A DNA stretch of 13,263 nt from Actinomycetes bacterium (GCA_023393755.1 JAEXCA010000230.1:1-13263), one strand, 5' to 3'; shown: positions 1 through 7,297, counted from the first letter of the stretch. A program made the numbers and translations. Notes: a model not told the origin generated them from the letters alone.

Positions 1-134
1 CAGATCCCGGCAAAGGCACCCCAACAGGGGGCCAGGCGATTCACGAGTCACACCCGCAGACGAGCACGACACCGACCCTGCCAGCCAGCCCCAGGCCAGC
101 CAACAGAAGAGTTACAGGCGGTTCAGAGTGCCTG

Positions 135-641
135 GTGACCGGAACTCTGGCAGGGAAGGAGGTGACAGGGTTCGGCGGGTTTGACCGGACGTACGGGACC
201 AGGAAACAGTTCGACCAGATGATGGATGAGCCCTGGGTCCTCTGTCACTTCGCCGGCCGACGTGAAGACGGCACGCGGGAATGGGGAATGTTCGTGATCG
301 GCGCCCGGCCCGGCTCGAGCTTTGCCTGCTATACACGGGATGGCTCCGCGCCGGTCCTGTCCACGGATCTCGACTACGAGTGGGATTGGGAAGAGTTGGG
401 ATACTCCGATCCCGGAACCACGGTGCTCAAGTGGGCGCGAGTGTCCTTCGGTGGCAAGACGATCAACTACACGGCGCAGTGGGGCTTCCGTGGGCACCGT
501 GACGAGTACCTGGGGCCCACCAGTAAGGAACCCGGAATGACCCATGGGTCGGGGACCTGGTACGAGGGCGCCACTCCGTACGAGCACACCTCATCGACCG
601 TCTACAACGAGTCCCACAGAATTTTCAATGGGCAACTCTGA
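135..641 (+). CDS. Hypothetical protein, possibly the 3' part of a longer gene
   Basis: Unrecognised protein of 168 residues if it starts at the GTG at 135. The sequence is rich in Trp, Tyr, Gly and Asp, with aromatic clusters such as YEWDWEELGY and a C-terminal stretch of short polar segments, which suggests a beta-rich globular domain. No membrane segment or catalytic motif is apparent. The start is uncertain: no convincing SD precedes 135, and a perfect AAGGAGGTGA at 156-165 is followed by no in-frame start at useful distance. The same frame has no stop back to base 3, and that upstream part would encode a Pro/Thr-rich linker-like stretch, so the true N-terminus may lie outside the window. 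Codon use is looser than in the neighbours (more GCA, ACA, GGG, TTT), which could mean foreign origin. It converges on the minus-strand glycosidase with a 21-base gap and no clear terminator. Real coding is likely; the function is unknown. Confidence 0.6.
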   Translation: MTGTLAGKEVTGFGGFDRTYGTRKQFDQMMDEPWVLCHFAGRREDGTREWGMFVIGARPGSSFACYTRDGSAPVLSTDLDYEWDWEELGYSDPGTTVLKWARVSFGGKTINYTAQWGFRGHRDEYLGPTSKEPGMTHGSGTWYEGATPYEHTSSTVYNESHRIFNGQL

Positions 642-662
642 AGCCGACCTGTTCCGAGCCTG

Positions 663-1631
663 TCAGGCGAGCCCGTCGAACCGTCCGTCGGAGACCCGCA
701 GGCGGCCCGCGTCGTCCCACCCGACCGGGATGGGCTCCGAGAGCGATCCAATGAAGTCCCCACGGTCGTCCACGTGGTTGAAGGCGAAGAGCCACCACGC
801 CCCCTCGCGGTCCTGCAGCAACCTGCCGGCGTACAGCGACTCGTCGGTCAGGCGGGTGGCTCTGGTGATGTCGTAGGGGCCGGTGGGGGAGTCCACAGGC
901 ACCGACCAGACGCCGCCGCGTTCCCCGGCTGCCCGCCGGGTTGCGGTGAGTTCGCCGTGCAGGGACGAGAAGATCAGCACGGTCCGTCCGTCCACGGTTG
1001 CGATCTGGGGCACCTCGAGGTGCCCGAACCCGGCGCCCGGTGCGGAGAGCGGGGGTTGCACCGTCCACGCGTCGAGGTCGGGGGAGGTGGCGTAGCCGAT
1101 CACGCCGCGGTCGTCGAGCGCGCCCTCGCGGGAGCGGGCGGTGATCAGCATGTGCCACTGGCCGCCCTCGGCGAACACCCAGGGGTCGCGCCATGCCTCG
1201 TCCGGCCAGCTCACGCCGTCGTACTTCTCGTACCAGCGGGGGTCGGCCTCGGTCAGGGCGGTGGTGCCGGTCTTGCTCCAGGTGTAGAGATCCGGCGAGG
1301 TAGCGACACCCACTCGCTGCACGGTGGCCTTCTCGGCGCGGGTGGTGCCGGTGTAGAACAGCCGCCAGCCCCCGGCCGGGTCGCGGACGATCGAGCCCGT
1401 CCAGGTGGTGTAGTCGTCGAAGGCGGGTTCGTCCGAGGCGATCAGGGCGTCGGCGACCTCCCGCCACTCCCGTAGATCGGTCGAGATCGCGTGACCGACG
1501 GTGACGTGGAAGTGCCGCCGATCCGGGTTCCCGAGGGCGCGCGAGGCCTTCAGGTAGAACACGTGGTAGTGCTCGCCGTCGTCGGCGAACCACATGTCCC
1601 AGGTCCACACGTCGGGAAGTGCGTACGACAT
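663..1631 (-). CDS. Clan GH-J glycoside hydrolase (GH32/GH68-like beta-fructosidase)
   Basis: Predicted five-bladed beta-propeller glycosidase of 322 residues, probably releasing fructose from beta-fructosides. The clan landmarks occur in order. A WDMW segment carries the putative nucleophile Asp12. GHAISTDLREW is at 46-56, WTGS at 77-80, and WRDP at 147-150 carries the transition-state-stabilising Asp149. HLEVPQ at 204-209 carries the probable acid/base Glu206. The classical WMNDPNG box of GH32 is absent; the WDxW form is closer to GH68 levansucrases, although spacing and overall motifs resemble GH32. There is no signal peptide and no C-terminal beta-sandwich, so it is probably a cytoplasmic single-domain enzyme. 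The ATG at 1631 lies 27 bases after the regulator stop and has a purine-rich GAGAGG upstream at long spacing. As the last gene of the sugar locus it would suit cleavage of inulobiose or another short fructoside. Substrate is inferred; fold assignment is strong. Confidence 0.85.
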   Translation of the reverse strand: MSYALPDVWTWDMWFADDGEHYHVFYLKASRALGNPDRRHFHVTVGHAISTDLREWREVADALIASDEPAFDDYTTWTGSIVRDPAGGWRLFYTGTTRAEKATVQRVGVATSPDLYTWSKTGTTALTEADPRWYEKYDGVSWPDEAWRDPWVFAEGGQWHMLITARSREGALDDRGVIGYATSPDLDAWTVQPPLSAPGAGFGHLEVPQIATVDGRTVLIFSSLHGELTATRRAAGERGGVWSVPVDSPTGPYDITRATRLTDESLYAGRLLQDREGAWWLFAFNHVDDRGDFIGSLSEPIPVGWDDAGRLRVSDGRFDGLA

Positions 1632-1658
1632 CGGTCTTCGGGCCTCTCGGTTGGGGGG

Positions 1659-2687
1659 TCAGTGCGCGCTCGGCGGGGCGACGGAGCCGCGGTGGATCAC
1701 CGGGCCGCGCAGCTGTGCGGTCGGGGTGTCGCCGGTGGTGCCGTTGATCTTCTTGAACAGCTTCTGCGCCGCCCAGGCGCCCATGTCGTAGTGCGGCAGG
1801 GCGATCGTGGTGAGGCCGGGGTAGGCGCTGTCGGCGACGTACTCCTGGTCGTCGAAGCCGACGATGGAGACGTCCTCGGGGATCCGCAGGCCGAGTTCGG
1901 CGGCCGCCCGGTAGACGCCCATCGCGACCCGGTCGTTGAAGCAGAAGATGCCGGTCGGATGCTTCGGCGCGGTGAGCAGCTGCAGGGCGGCGGCGTGGCC
2001 GCCCGGCGCGTCGGATTCGACGGCGAGCACGGTCAAGTCGGTGGTGGCGAGCCCGGCCTCCGCCATCCGGGCCCGGAACCCCTCGAGGCGTCCGGTCGAG
2101 GCGGGGATGTCGTCGATGTTGTTGATGAACGCCAGCCGTCGGTGTCCGGCCTCGATCAGGGTCGCCGCGGCGTCGCGTCCGCCGGCGGCCTCGTCCGGGA
2201 CCACCCAGGGCACGCCGGGGGTGGTGCACTGGGCGTTGAGGAACACCGTGGGAACCGATGCCAGCTCGGCGGGCAGTTCGAGTTCCCGGTGGTACATGGA
2301 CGCGTAGAGGATGCCGTCCACCTGCCGGCGCAGCAGTTCGTCGATCTGCCGGTGCTCCACGTCCCGCTGGTAGCCCGTCGACACCACGAACATGACGGTG
2401 CCCCGGCTGAGCGCCACCTCCTGCGCGCCGAGCACCAGCTTGCCGGCGAACGGTGTGGTGACGATCTCGTCCCCGACCAGCCCGATCGTGTTCGACCGCC
2501 GGGTGCGCAGCGACTGGGCGAGCCCGTTGGGCACGTAGCCCAACCGCGCCGACACCTCCTGGATGCGCTGCCGGGTGACCGGGTTCACCCGCAGCCCGGG
2601 CACGTCGTTGAGGACGTGCGAGACCGTCGTGATCGACACGCCAGCCTCCTCGGCAACCTGCTTGATCGTGACTCTCCTGTGCTTCAC
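1659..2687 (-). CDS. LacI-family transcriptional regulator
   Basis: DNA-binding regulator of 342 residues, the usual LacI/GalR length. The helix-turn-helix is at about 7-27 (VTIKQVAEEAGVSITTVSHV) and the hinge is at about 47-70, with YVPNGLAQSLRTRRS matching the family pattern for minor-groove insertion. The remainder is a periplasmic-binding-protein-like sensor, with FCFNDRVAMGVYRAAAELGL and DVSIVGFDDQEY as typical landmarks. The start is GTG at 2687 with GAGG about 8 bases upstream; a nearby ATG is out of frame and stops at once. The gene sits inside the operon, 48 bases after the GH91 gene and 27 bases before the GH-J gene, so it is probably autoregulated. The likely target is the 31-bp dyad upstream of the solute-binding-protein gene, whose CG-centred half-sites fit LacI-type operators. 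The effector is unknown; DFA, inulobiose or a fructose derivative is inferred from the neighbours. Confidence 0.95.
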   Translation of the reverse strand: MKHRRVTIKQVAEEAGVSITTVSHVLNDVPGLRVNPVTRQRIQEVSARLGYVPNGLAQSLRTRRSNTIGLVGDEIVTTPFAGKLVLGAQEVALSRGTVMFVVSTGYQRDVEHRQIDELLRRQVDGILYASMYHRELELPAELASVPTVFLNAQCTTPGVPWVVPDEAAGGRDAAATLIEAGHRRLAFINNIDDIPASTGRLEGFRARMAEAGLATTDLTVLAVESDAPGGHAAALQLLTAPKHPTGIFCFNDRVAMGVYRAAAELGLRIPEDVSIVGFDDQEYVADSAYPGLTTIALPHYDMGAWAAQKLFKKINGTTGDTPTAQLRGPVIHRGSVAPPSAH

Positions 2688-2735
2688 CTCATCGACCTCT
2701 CCGGGTCAGTATGGCCGGACGGATTGCGCATGCCG

Positions 2736-4046
2736 CTACGACCCGACCGACGGGGTGGGACGGAACGCGTTCGCCGCGGGATCGAGGACGACCTGGGCGG
2801 CCGTCCCGGAGTCGAGGATCGTGTTGCCGGTCGCGCCGGCGTCCACCAGCACCGTGGTGACCGGCAGGCCCTGCGAGGCCTCGGTGGCCAGCAGGGCGTC
2901 CACCTGGGCGGTGAAGCAGGAGTCGCTCGCGGCGGCGTTCACGTCCTTGGCCACCACGTGGTTGGTGGCGACGTGGTTGCCGCTGCCCGAGGCGACCCGG
3001 ATGATCACCGGGGGAGCGCTCGGCCGCAGGCGCTGGGCGTCAACGATCTCGGAGAAGTGGTTGCCGATCACCGAGTTGTCGCTGCCGTCGATCCGGAGCA
3101 GCCCGAAGTCGTCGTCCAGCCCGTTGTCGACCCCGGAGAACGGCGTCCACGGCTCGTGGTCGCGCAGCAGGTGGTTGGACGACACCAGGTTCTCCGAACT
3201 CTCCCCGTCGAGGCGCACCATGCCCGGGTAGAACGAGTGCAGCCGATTCCCGGTCACGCTCGACCGGGTCACGCCGCGCAGGTGCACGCTGCTGGCGCCA
3301 CGGGGGAACACGTTGTTCGCGGCGATCAGCAGGCCGCCGTGGTTCTCGGCGTAGATCGAGTGTCCGCACGGTCCCGCGCCGACCAGGTTGTCGGTGATCT
3401 TCGAGGCCTGCCCCCACCCCCGCAGCTCAATGCAGCTGCCGCACTCGGCGATGAAGTTGTCGTGGACGGAGAGGGCGTCGGCGTTCCAGAGCTCCAGCCC
3501 GTGCTCGAGGTACACCAGGCCCATCCCGGTGATCCGGAACGAGTCGTTCGCCTCGGTGACCGTGATGCCGGTCCTGCCGTTGCGGTAGGAGTTCTCGGGG
3601 TTGCCGCCAGGTCCGTCGCCGGTGAAGTGCAGCCCGTCGATGCAGAAGTTCGCGAACTCCACCGAACTGATCCTCGGGCTGCCGGTCCGGGCCACCCGGA
3701 AGGCGGCGCCCTCGACATCGACCAGGACGCGGCTGCCGCCGGGCCACAGCTCGTGCAGCCCGGGCCACTCCTCCTCCGGGAGGTTGAAGCGGATGCTGGA
3801 CGAGGTGAACCCGTGCCCCGACCCCTCGATCCGGACGAAGCTGACGTCGATCAGCACCGGGGTGCGAAGCCGGTAGTCGCCCGGGGGCAGCTGGATCACC
3901 GCGCCGGGCTTCCCGCCGTCCCGCACCTCGGCCGCCGCCTGGCGTTCCCTGACCTCGGCCAGGATGCCGTTGATCACCGCGCCGATGTCGTCGTGGGGGT
4001 CGCCGTGACGCCCGGAGGTCACGTCGTACCGGTTGCTGCTCGCCAT
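2736..4046 (-). CDS. GH91 enzyme: difructose-anhydride hydrolase or inulin fructotransferase
   Basis: Right-handed parallel beta-helix enzyme of 436 residues in the GH91 family. The family includes inulin fructotransferases, which release difructose anhydride (DFA) I or III from inulin, and DFA III hydrolases, which open DFA III to inulobiose. Segments I recognise from characterised Arthrobacter/Bacillus members include RIEGSGHGFTSSSIRFN (72-88), FIAECGSCIELRGWGQASKI (198-217) and DHEPWTPFSGVDNGLDD (296-312). The reported catalytic Asp and Glu are, as I recall, 11 residues apart; Asp190/Glu201 fit, though Asp196/Glu207 share that spacing. There is no signal peptide, whereas secreted inulin fructotransferases carry one. 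This, with the adjacent importer, favours an intracellular DFA hydrolase. I chose ATG 4046 over ATG 4058 because GGAGG lies 5 bases before it, and the earlier ATG has no good SD. It follows the second permease by 15 bases. Family is near certain; reaction direction is inferred. Confidence 0.95.
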   Translation of the reverse strand: MASSNRYDVTSGRHGDPHDDIGAVINGILAEVRERQAAAEVRDGGKPGAVIQLPPGDYRLRTPVLIDVSFVRIEGSGHGFTSSSIRFNLPEEEWPGLHELWPGGSRVLVDVEGAAFRVARTGSPRISSVEFANFCIDGLHFTGDGPGGNPENSYRNGRTGITVTEANDSFRITGMGLVYLEHGLELWNADALSVHDNFIAECGSCIELRGWGQASKITDNLVGAGPCGHSIYAENHGGLLIAANNVFPRGASSVHLRGVTRSSVTGNRLHSFYPGMVRLDGESSENLVSSNHLLRDHEPWTPFSGVDNGLDDDFGLLRIDGSDNSVIGNHFSEIVDAQRLRPSAPPVIIRVASGSGNHVATNHVVAKDVNAAASDSCFTAQVDALLATEASQGLPVTTVLVDAGATGNTILDSGTAAQVVLDPAANAFRPTPSVGS

Positions 4047-4050
4047 CACG

Positions 4051-4056
4051 CCCTCC
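4051..4056 (-). promoter_or_regulatory. Ribosome binding site deciding the GH91 start
   Basis: On the minus strand GGAGGG lies here, 4 bases before the ATG at 4046. It falls between two candidate start codons: it would be inside the coding region if the ATG at 4058 were used. It therefore argues that translation starts at 4046 and that the protein begins MASSNRYDV, with no room for a secretion signal. Confidence 0.7.
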
Positions 4057-4061
4057 ATGGT

Positions 4062-4898
4062 TCAGCCCTTGACCGCACCCATGGTGAGGCCGGCAACGAT
4101 GTGCCGCTGCAGGAGCAGGGTAAGGACGATGACCGGCACGGAATAGACCGCGGCCAACGCCGTCATGCCGCCCCAGTCGAGCCCGAACTGACTCTGGAAG
4201 TTCGCGATCACCACCGGCGTGGTCTGCGCCCGCACCGAGGTGAGCAGCAGCGAGAACAGGAACTCGTTCCACGAGGCGAGGAAGGCGAAGATCGCGGTCA
4301 CCGCGAGCCCGCCGGAGACCACCGGCAGCACGACGCGCACCATCGCCTGCAGGCGATTGCAGCCGTCCATCTGGGCGGCCTCGCTGAGCTCGTCCGGCAC
4401 CGCTTCGAAGAAGCTCGCCATCAGCCAGATCGACAGCGGCAACGAGATGGTGGTGTGGGCCAGGGCCAGGCCGATCGAGGTGTCGGTCAGGCCGATGCTC
4501 CGCATGATCCCCACCAGCGGGGCGCCGACCGCGATCGTCGGCACCATCCGGGTCACCAGGGCGGCCAGGATGAAGACCCGGCCGGACGGGGTGCGGAACC
4601 GCGTGATCGCGTAGGCCGCCGGGACGGCGAGCACCAGGCTCAGCGCCGTGGAGATCAGTGCGGTGACCACGCTGTTGATCAGCGCCGCCGGCACCCCTTC
4701 GCGGGTGAGCGCGGAGACGTAGTTCTCCAGTGTCCAGGTGGCGGGCAGGACGCTCGGTGGGACGGCGATCGCGTCCAGTGGCGTCTTGAACGAGGTCAGC
4801 AGCAGGTAGAGGAACGGGAATCCGTACAGCACCAGCGCGAGCGCGAGCAGTGCCCAGAGCAGGAGGCGGGCGGTGCCGCGGGCTTCGAGGGGGTTCAT
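4062..4898 (-). CDS. CUT1-type ABC sugar transporter permease (MalG-like)
   Basis: Inner-membrane permease of 278 residues, one of two subunits forming the transmembrane pore of a carbohydrate importer. Six hydrophobic segments are visible, the first at about 12-35. The EAA loop that docks the ATPase is EAAQMDGCNRLQAM at 173-186, followed by VRVVLPVVSGG. Length and C-terminus (about 10 residues after the last membrane segment) match MalG/LacG-type subunits. The start ATG overlaps the stop of the upstream permease gene by 4 bases (ATGA), so the two are translationally coupled. The next gene downstream is the GH91 enzyme. The substrate cannot be read from the permease itself; the locus suggests a fructose disaccharide or DFA. 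The partner ATPase is not in the window. Confidence 0.95.
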   Translation of the reverse strand: MNPLEARGTARLLLWALLALALVLYGFPFLYLLLTSFKTPLDAIAVPPSVLPATWTLENYVSALTREGVPAALINSVVTALISTALSLVLAVPAAYAITRFRTPSGRVFILAALVTRMVPTIAVGAPLVGIMRSIGLTDTSIGLALAHTTISLPLSIWLMASFFEAVPDELSEAAQMDGCNRLQAMVRVVLPVVSGGLAVTAIFAFLASWNEFLFSLLLTSVRAQTTPVVIANFQSQFGLDWGGMTALAAVYSVPVIVLTLLLQRHIVAGLTMGAVKG

Positions 4899-5869
4899 CG
4901 TTCGTCAGCCCCTGGTCGCCAGATCAGCAGGATCGCCGCGATCGACACCGCCAGCATCGCGAACAGGTAGAGCGTGCCCATCGCGCTGGCCAGGCCGGGA
5001 TCGCCGAACCGGGTCATCGTCCGGTAGATCAGCAGGCTGAGCGTCGTCGTGCTGCCCTGCGGACCGCCGTCGGTCTGGATCAGGATGACGTCGAACGCCC
5101 GGGCGGCGTCGATACCGCGGACGATCAGCGCGACCGCGATCACCGGACGCAGCAGCGGGATGATGATGTTGAACAGCACCCGCGGGTAGCGGGCTCCGTC
5201 GATCCGTGCGGCTTCGATGATCTCGCCGGGGATATTCTGCAGCCCGGCGAACAGCACCAGCGTGATGAACGAGGTGGTGAGCCAGATGTCAGGGATCGCC
5301 ACCGAGAACAGGGCGATGTTCGGATTGCTCAGCCACTGGATCTGATCGGAGCTGGCCAGGACGCCGGCCTTGGCGAGCAACTCGTTGACGATGCCGAAGT
5401 TGTCGATCAGCAGGAACCGCCAGAGCAGGCCCGCCACCACCGGCGCGATCATCAGCGGGTACATGAACAGGGTCCGGAAGACCGTGGACCGGCGTCCCAG
5501 CGCGGTGAAGAGCAGGGCGACCGCGAGGCCCAGGACGAACTCCATCGCCACCACGAACAGGGTGTAGACCAGGGTGCGCACCGAGGCCGAGGTGAACGCC
5601 TCGGACGAGAAGGCCGCCAGGTAGTTGTCGAAGCCGACGAAGGTGGGGGCGACCCCGGCGAACGGGGAGATCTCGAAGAAGCTGTCGTAGATGAACCGGG
5701 TGAGCGGCCAGAGGACGAACGCGGCCAGGAACAGCGCCGCGGGCAGCATCAGCAGCAGGGCGAAGCGGCGATCGCCCCGCTCTCCCCGGCCGAGGCGGGA
5801 GGCGCGGTCGGCCGGGGCCGGGGCGGCTGACGCCACCCCGGCCACCGGCTCGGAGGATGTCGCGGGCAC
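4895..5869 (-). CDS. CUT1-type ABC sugar transporter permease (MalF-like)
   Basis: Inner-membrane permease of 324 residues, partner of the MalG-like subunit. About 35 polar cytoplasmic residues precede the first membrane segment (about 36-58, RFALLLMLPAALFLAAFVLW). The EAA loop is EAARIDGARYPRVLF at 219-233, followed by NIIIPLLRPVI. I chose the GTG at 5869 because AGGAG (5878-5882 on the minus strand) lies 8 bases upstream and overlaps the stop codon of the solute-binding-protein gene. The open frame continues further upstream, but only as an antisense-like shadow of that gene. The 11-base gap to the solute-binding-protein gene and the 4-base overlap with the next permease show a single transcription unit. 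Confidence 0.95.
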   Translation of the reverse strand: MPATSSEPVAGVASAAPAPADRASRLGRGERGDRRFALLLMLPAALFLAAFVLWPLTRFIYDSFFEISPFAGVAPTFVGFDNYLAAFSSEAFTSASVRTLVYTLFVVAMEFVLGLAVALLFTALGRRSTVFRTLFMYPLMIAPVVAGLLWRFLLIDNFGIVNELLAKAGVLASSDQIQWLSNPNIALFSVAIPDIWLTTSFITLVLFAGLQNIPGEIIEAARIDGARYPRVLFNIIIPLLRPVIAVALIVRGIDAARAFDVILIQTDGGPQGSTTTLSLLIYRTMTRFGDPGLASAMGTLYLFAMLAVSIAAILLIWRPGADER

Positions 5870-5880
5870 GGGACAGGCTC

Positions 5881-7218
5881 CTACTTGATGATCGACTCGA
5901 TCTGAGCCTTGGCGTCGGCGAGCAGGGCCGCGGTGTCGGCCCCCGGCTCGACCGCCTTCTGGAGGGTGGGGATGAGCACCGAGTCGGTGATCTCCTGCCA
6001 CTTCTCGGTCTTCGGCCGGGGCAGGGTCTGCGGGGCCTCGAGGGTGCTCACCAGGGCGGCGTAGTTCTCGAACCCGGGCTGGCCGGCCTTGCTCTCGAAG
6101 GCGCTCTTGCGGGCCACCAGCCCGAGCGAGGTGTCGGCGGAGAGCGCATTGTGCTCGTAGGCGAAGGCGATGAAGTCCTTGGCGGCGTCGGAGTTCTTGC
6201 CGGTCGAGGGAACGGAGAGGTACCAGGCGCCGGGCACACCGGCGACGCCGCCGGGGCCGCCGATCATCGGAGCGGCGCCGATCGAGTCCTTGATCGGGGA
6301 GTCCTCCGGGGTCTGCCGGTAGGCGTGGCCCCAGAACCGCATCATGGCCAGGTTGCCCTGGTAGAAGAGGTTCTGCGCACCCGCCCAGTCGAGTTGGGCG
6401 GCACCGGACGGCGCGAACGGCAGCAGGCTGACGTAGAAGTCGAGCGCGGCCTTGTGGGCGGCGTTGTCGATGGTGACCGTGCCGGTCGCCGGATCGAGCA
6501 CCATCTGCTTCTCGCCGGCCTGGGAGACGGTGGCGAGCCACTCGGTCTCGACCGCGCCCTTGACGTCGGTGCCGTAGAGGTCGACCTTGCCGTCGCCGTC
6601 GGTGTCGCGGGTGAAGAACTCGGCGACATCGCGGTACTGCTCCCACGTGGTCGGGGCGGCGAGGGCGTAGCCGTACTTGGCCTCGAAGTCCTTCTTGTTG
6701 GTCTCGTCCTCGAACAGGTCGGTGCGGTAGAAGAGGATCTCGGAGTTGGTCCAGACCGGCATGCCGACGAAGTTGTCGCCGACCTTCGCCTCGCTGACCA
6801 GGCCGCCGAACAGATCGGCTTCAACGTCGGCGGTGTACAGGTCGTTCAGCGGGGTCATGGCAGGTGCGAACGCGGTCAGCCAGATCGCGTCCAGGGCGGC
6901 GATGTCGAAGGACGGGTTGCCCGCCTGGAGTTCGGAGGAGATCCGGTCGTAGAGGCCGGCGTAGGGGAGTTCGACGAGAGTGACCTCGACGCCCTTCTCG
7001 GACTTGTAGAGGTCGGCGATCGGCTGCAGTTCCGCCTTGCCGCCACCCTCGACCACGACGGTGAGGGCGGTGACGCCACCGCCGCCGGTGTCACCGGACG
7101 GGGTGGTGGTGGGGGTGCCGCCGGCACCGCATCCCGTGAGGGTGATCGCGGCGGCGGTGAGCGCGGCCACGGCGGCTCCAACGGGACGGACGCGACCTGA
7201 CGTGTGTGTGCGAAGCAT
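5881..7218 (-). CDS. ABC transporter extracellular sugar-binding lipoprotein
   Basis: Solute-binding protein of 445 residues (family 1, CUT1 importers) that would capture the sugar outside the membrane and deliver it to the two permeases. The N-terminus is a lipoprotein signal: Arg-containing start, hydrophobic core at about 12-27, and lipobox LTGC with Cys30 as the lipidation site, followed by a Gly/Thr/Ser/Pro linker to about residue 50. The mature domain has the usual opening TALTVVVEGGGKAELQPIAD and SFDIAALDAIWLTAFAPAMT (103-122). I chose the ATG at 7218 because it places the signal peptide correctly. A GTG two codons upstream (7224), with GGAG 5 bases before it, is an alternative. It is the first gene of the operon, and the 31-bp dyad lies about 49 bases upstream. 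Ligand inferred as DFA or a short fructan from the neighbouring enzymes. Confidence 0.94.
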   Translation of the reverse strand: MLRTHTSGRVRPVGAAVAALTAAAITLTGCGAGGTPTTTPSGDTGGGGVTALTVVVEGGGKAELQPIADLYKSEKGVEVTLVELPYAGLYDRISSELQAGNPSFDIAALDAIWLTAFAPAMTPLNDLYTADVEADLFGGLVSEAKVGDNFVGMPVWTNSEILFYRTDLFEDETNKKDFEAKYGYALAAPTTWEQYRDVAEFFTRDTDGDGKVDLYGTDVKGAVETEWLATVSQAGEKQMVLDPATGTVTIDNAAHKAALDFYVSLLPFAPSGAAQLDWAGAQNLFYQGNLAMMRFWGHAYRQTPEDSPIKDSIGAAPMIGGPGGVAGVPGAWYLSVPSTGKNSDAAKDFIAFAYEHNALSADTSLGLVARKSAFESKAGQPGFENYAALVSTLEAPQTLPRPKTEKWQEITDSVLIPTLQKAVEPGADTAALLADAKAQIESIIK

Positions 7219-7266
7219 CTTCACTTCGGCTCCATTCGTATGTGATCGGTTGGGATCGGACATTGA

Positions 7267-7297
7267 TGCCAATACGTTTTGCCAAAACGTCTTGGCA
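7267..7297. promoter_or_regulatory. 31-bp dyad, probable LacI-family operator
   Basis: Two 15-base arms are complementary at 14 of 15 positions around a central C at 7282. The structure can also be read as two overlapping CG-centred 18-mers, TGCCAATACGTTTTGCCA (7267-7284) and TGCCAAAACGTCTTGGCA (7280-7297), the second with one mismatched pair. CG-centred palindromes of this length are typical LacI/GalR operators. It lies upstream of the solute-binding-protein gene, in the only sizeable non-coding gap of the sugar locus, so it probably mediates repression by the regulator encoded at 1659-2687. A convincing -10/-35 pair was not resolved; TTGGCA on the minus strand inside the dyad could be a -35 element. 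Confidence 0.8.

Noticed and set aside
642..680. GCCTGTCAGGC palindrome between the convergent genes at 641 and 663
   Set aside because: One-base loop leaves no stable hairpin and no T-tract follows; probably chance.
625..2229. Minus-strand open frame of 534 codons overlapping the GH-J and regulator genes
   Set aside because: Extremely Arg/Pro-rich and out of frame with two recognisable proteins.
1491..4970. Very long plus-strand open frame (1159 codons) rich in His, Arg, Gly, Val and Asp
   Set aside because: It lies antisense to four clearly recognisable minus-strand genes and has the low-complexity composition of an antisense frame over GC-biased codons; no family resemblance.
5870..6646. 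Upstream extension of the MalF-like permease frame to 6646
   Set aside because: Lies inside the sugar-binding protein gene in another frame; the GTG at 5869 has a good SD and gives normal length.
5857..7200. Plus-strand open frame of 447 codons opposite the sugar-binding protein
   Set aside because: Same shadow composition; the minus strand has a lipobox and a conserved binding-protein sequence.
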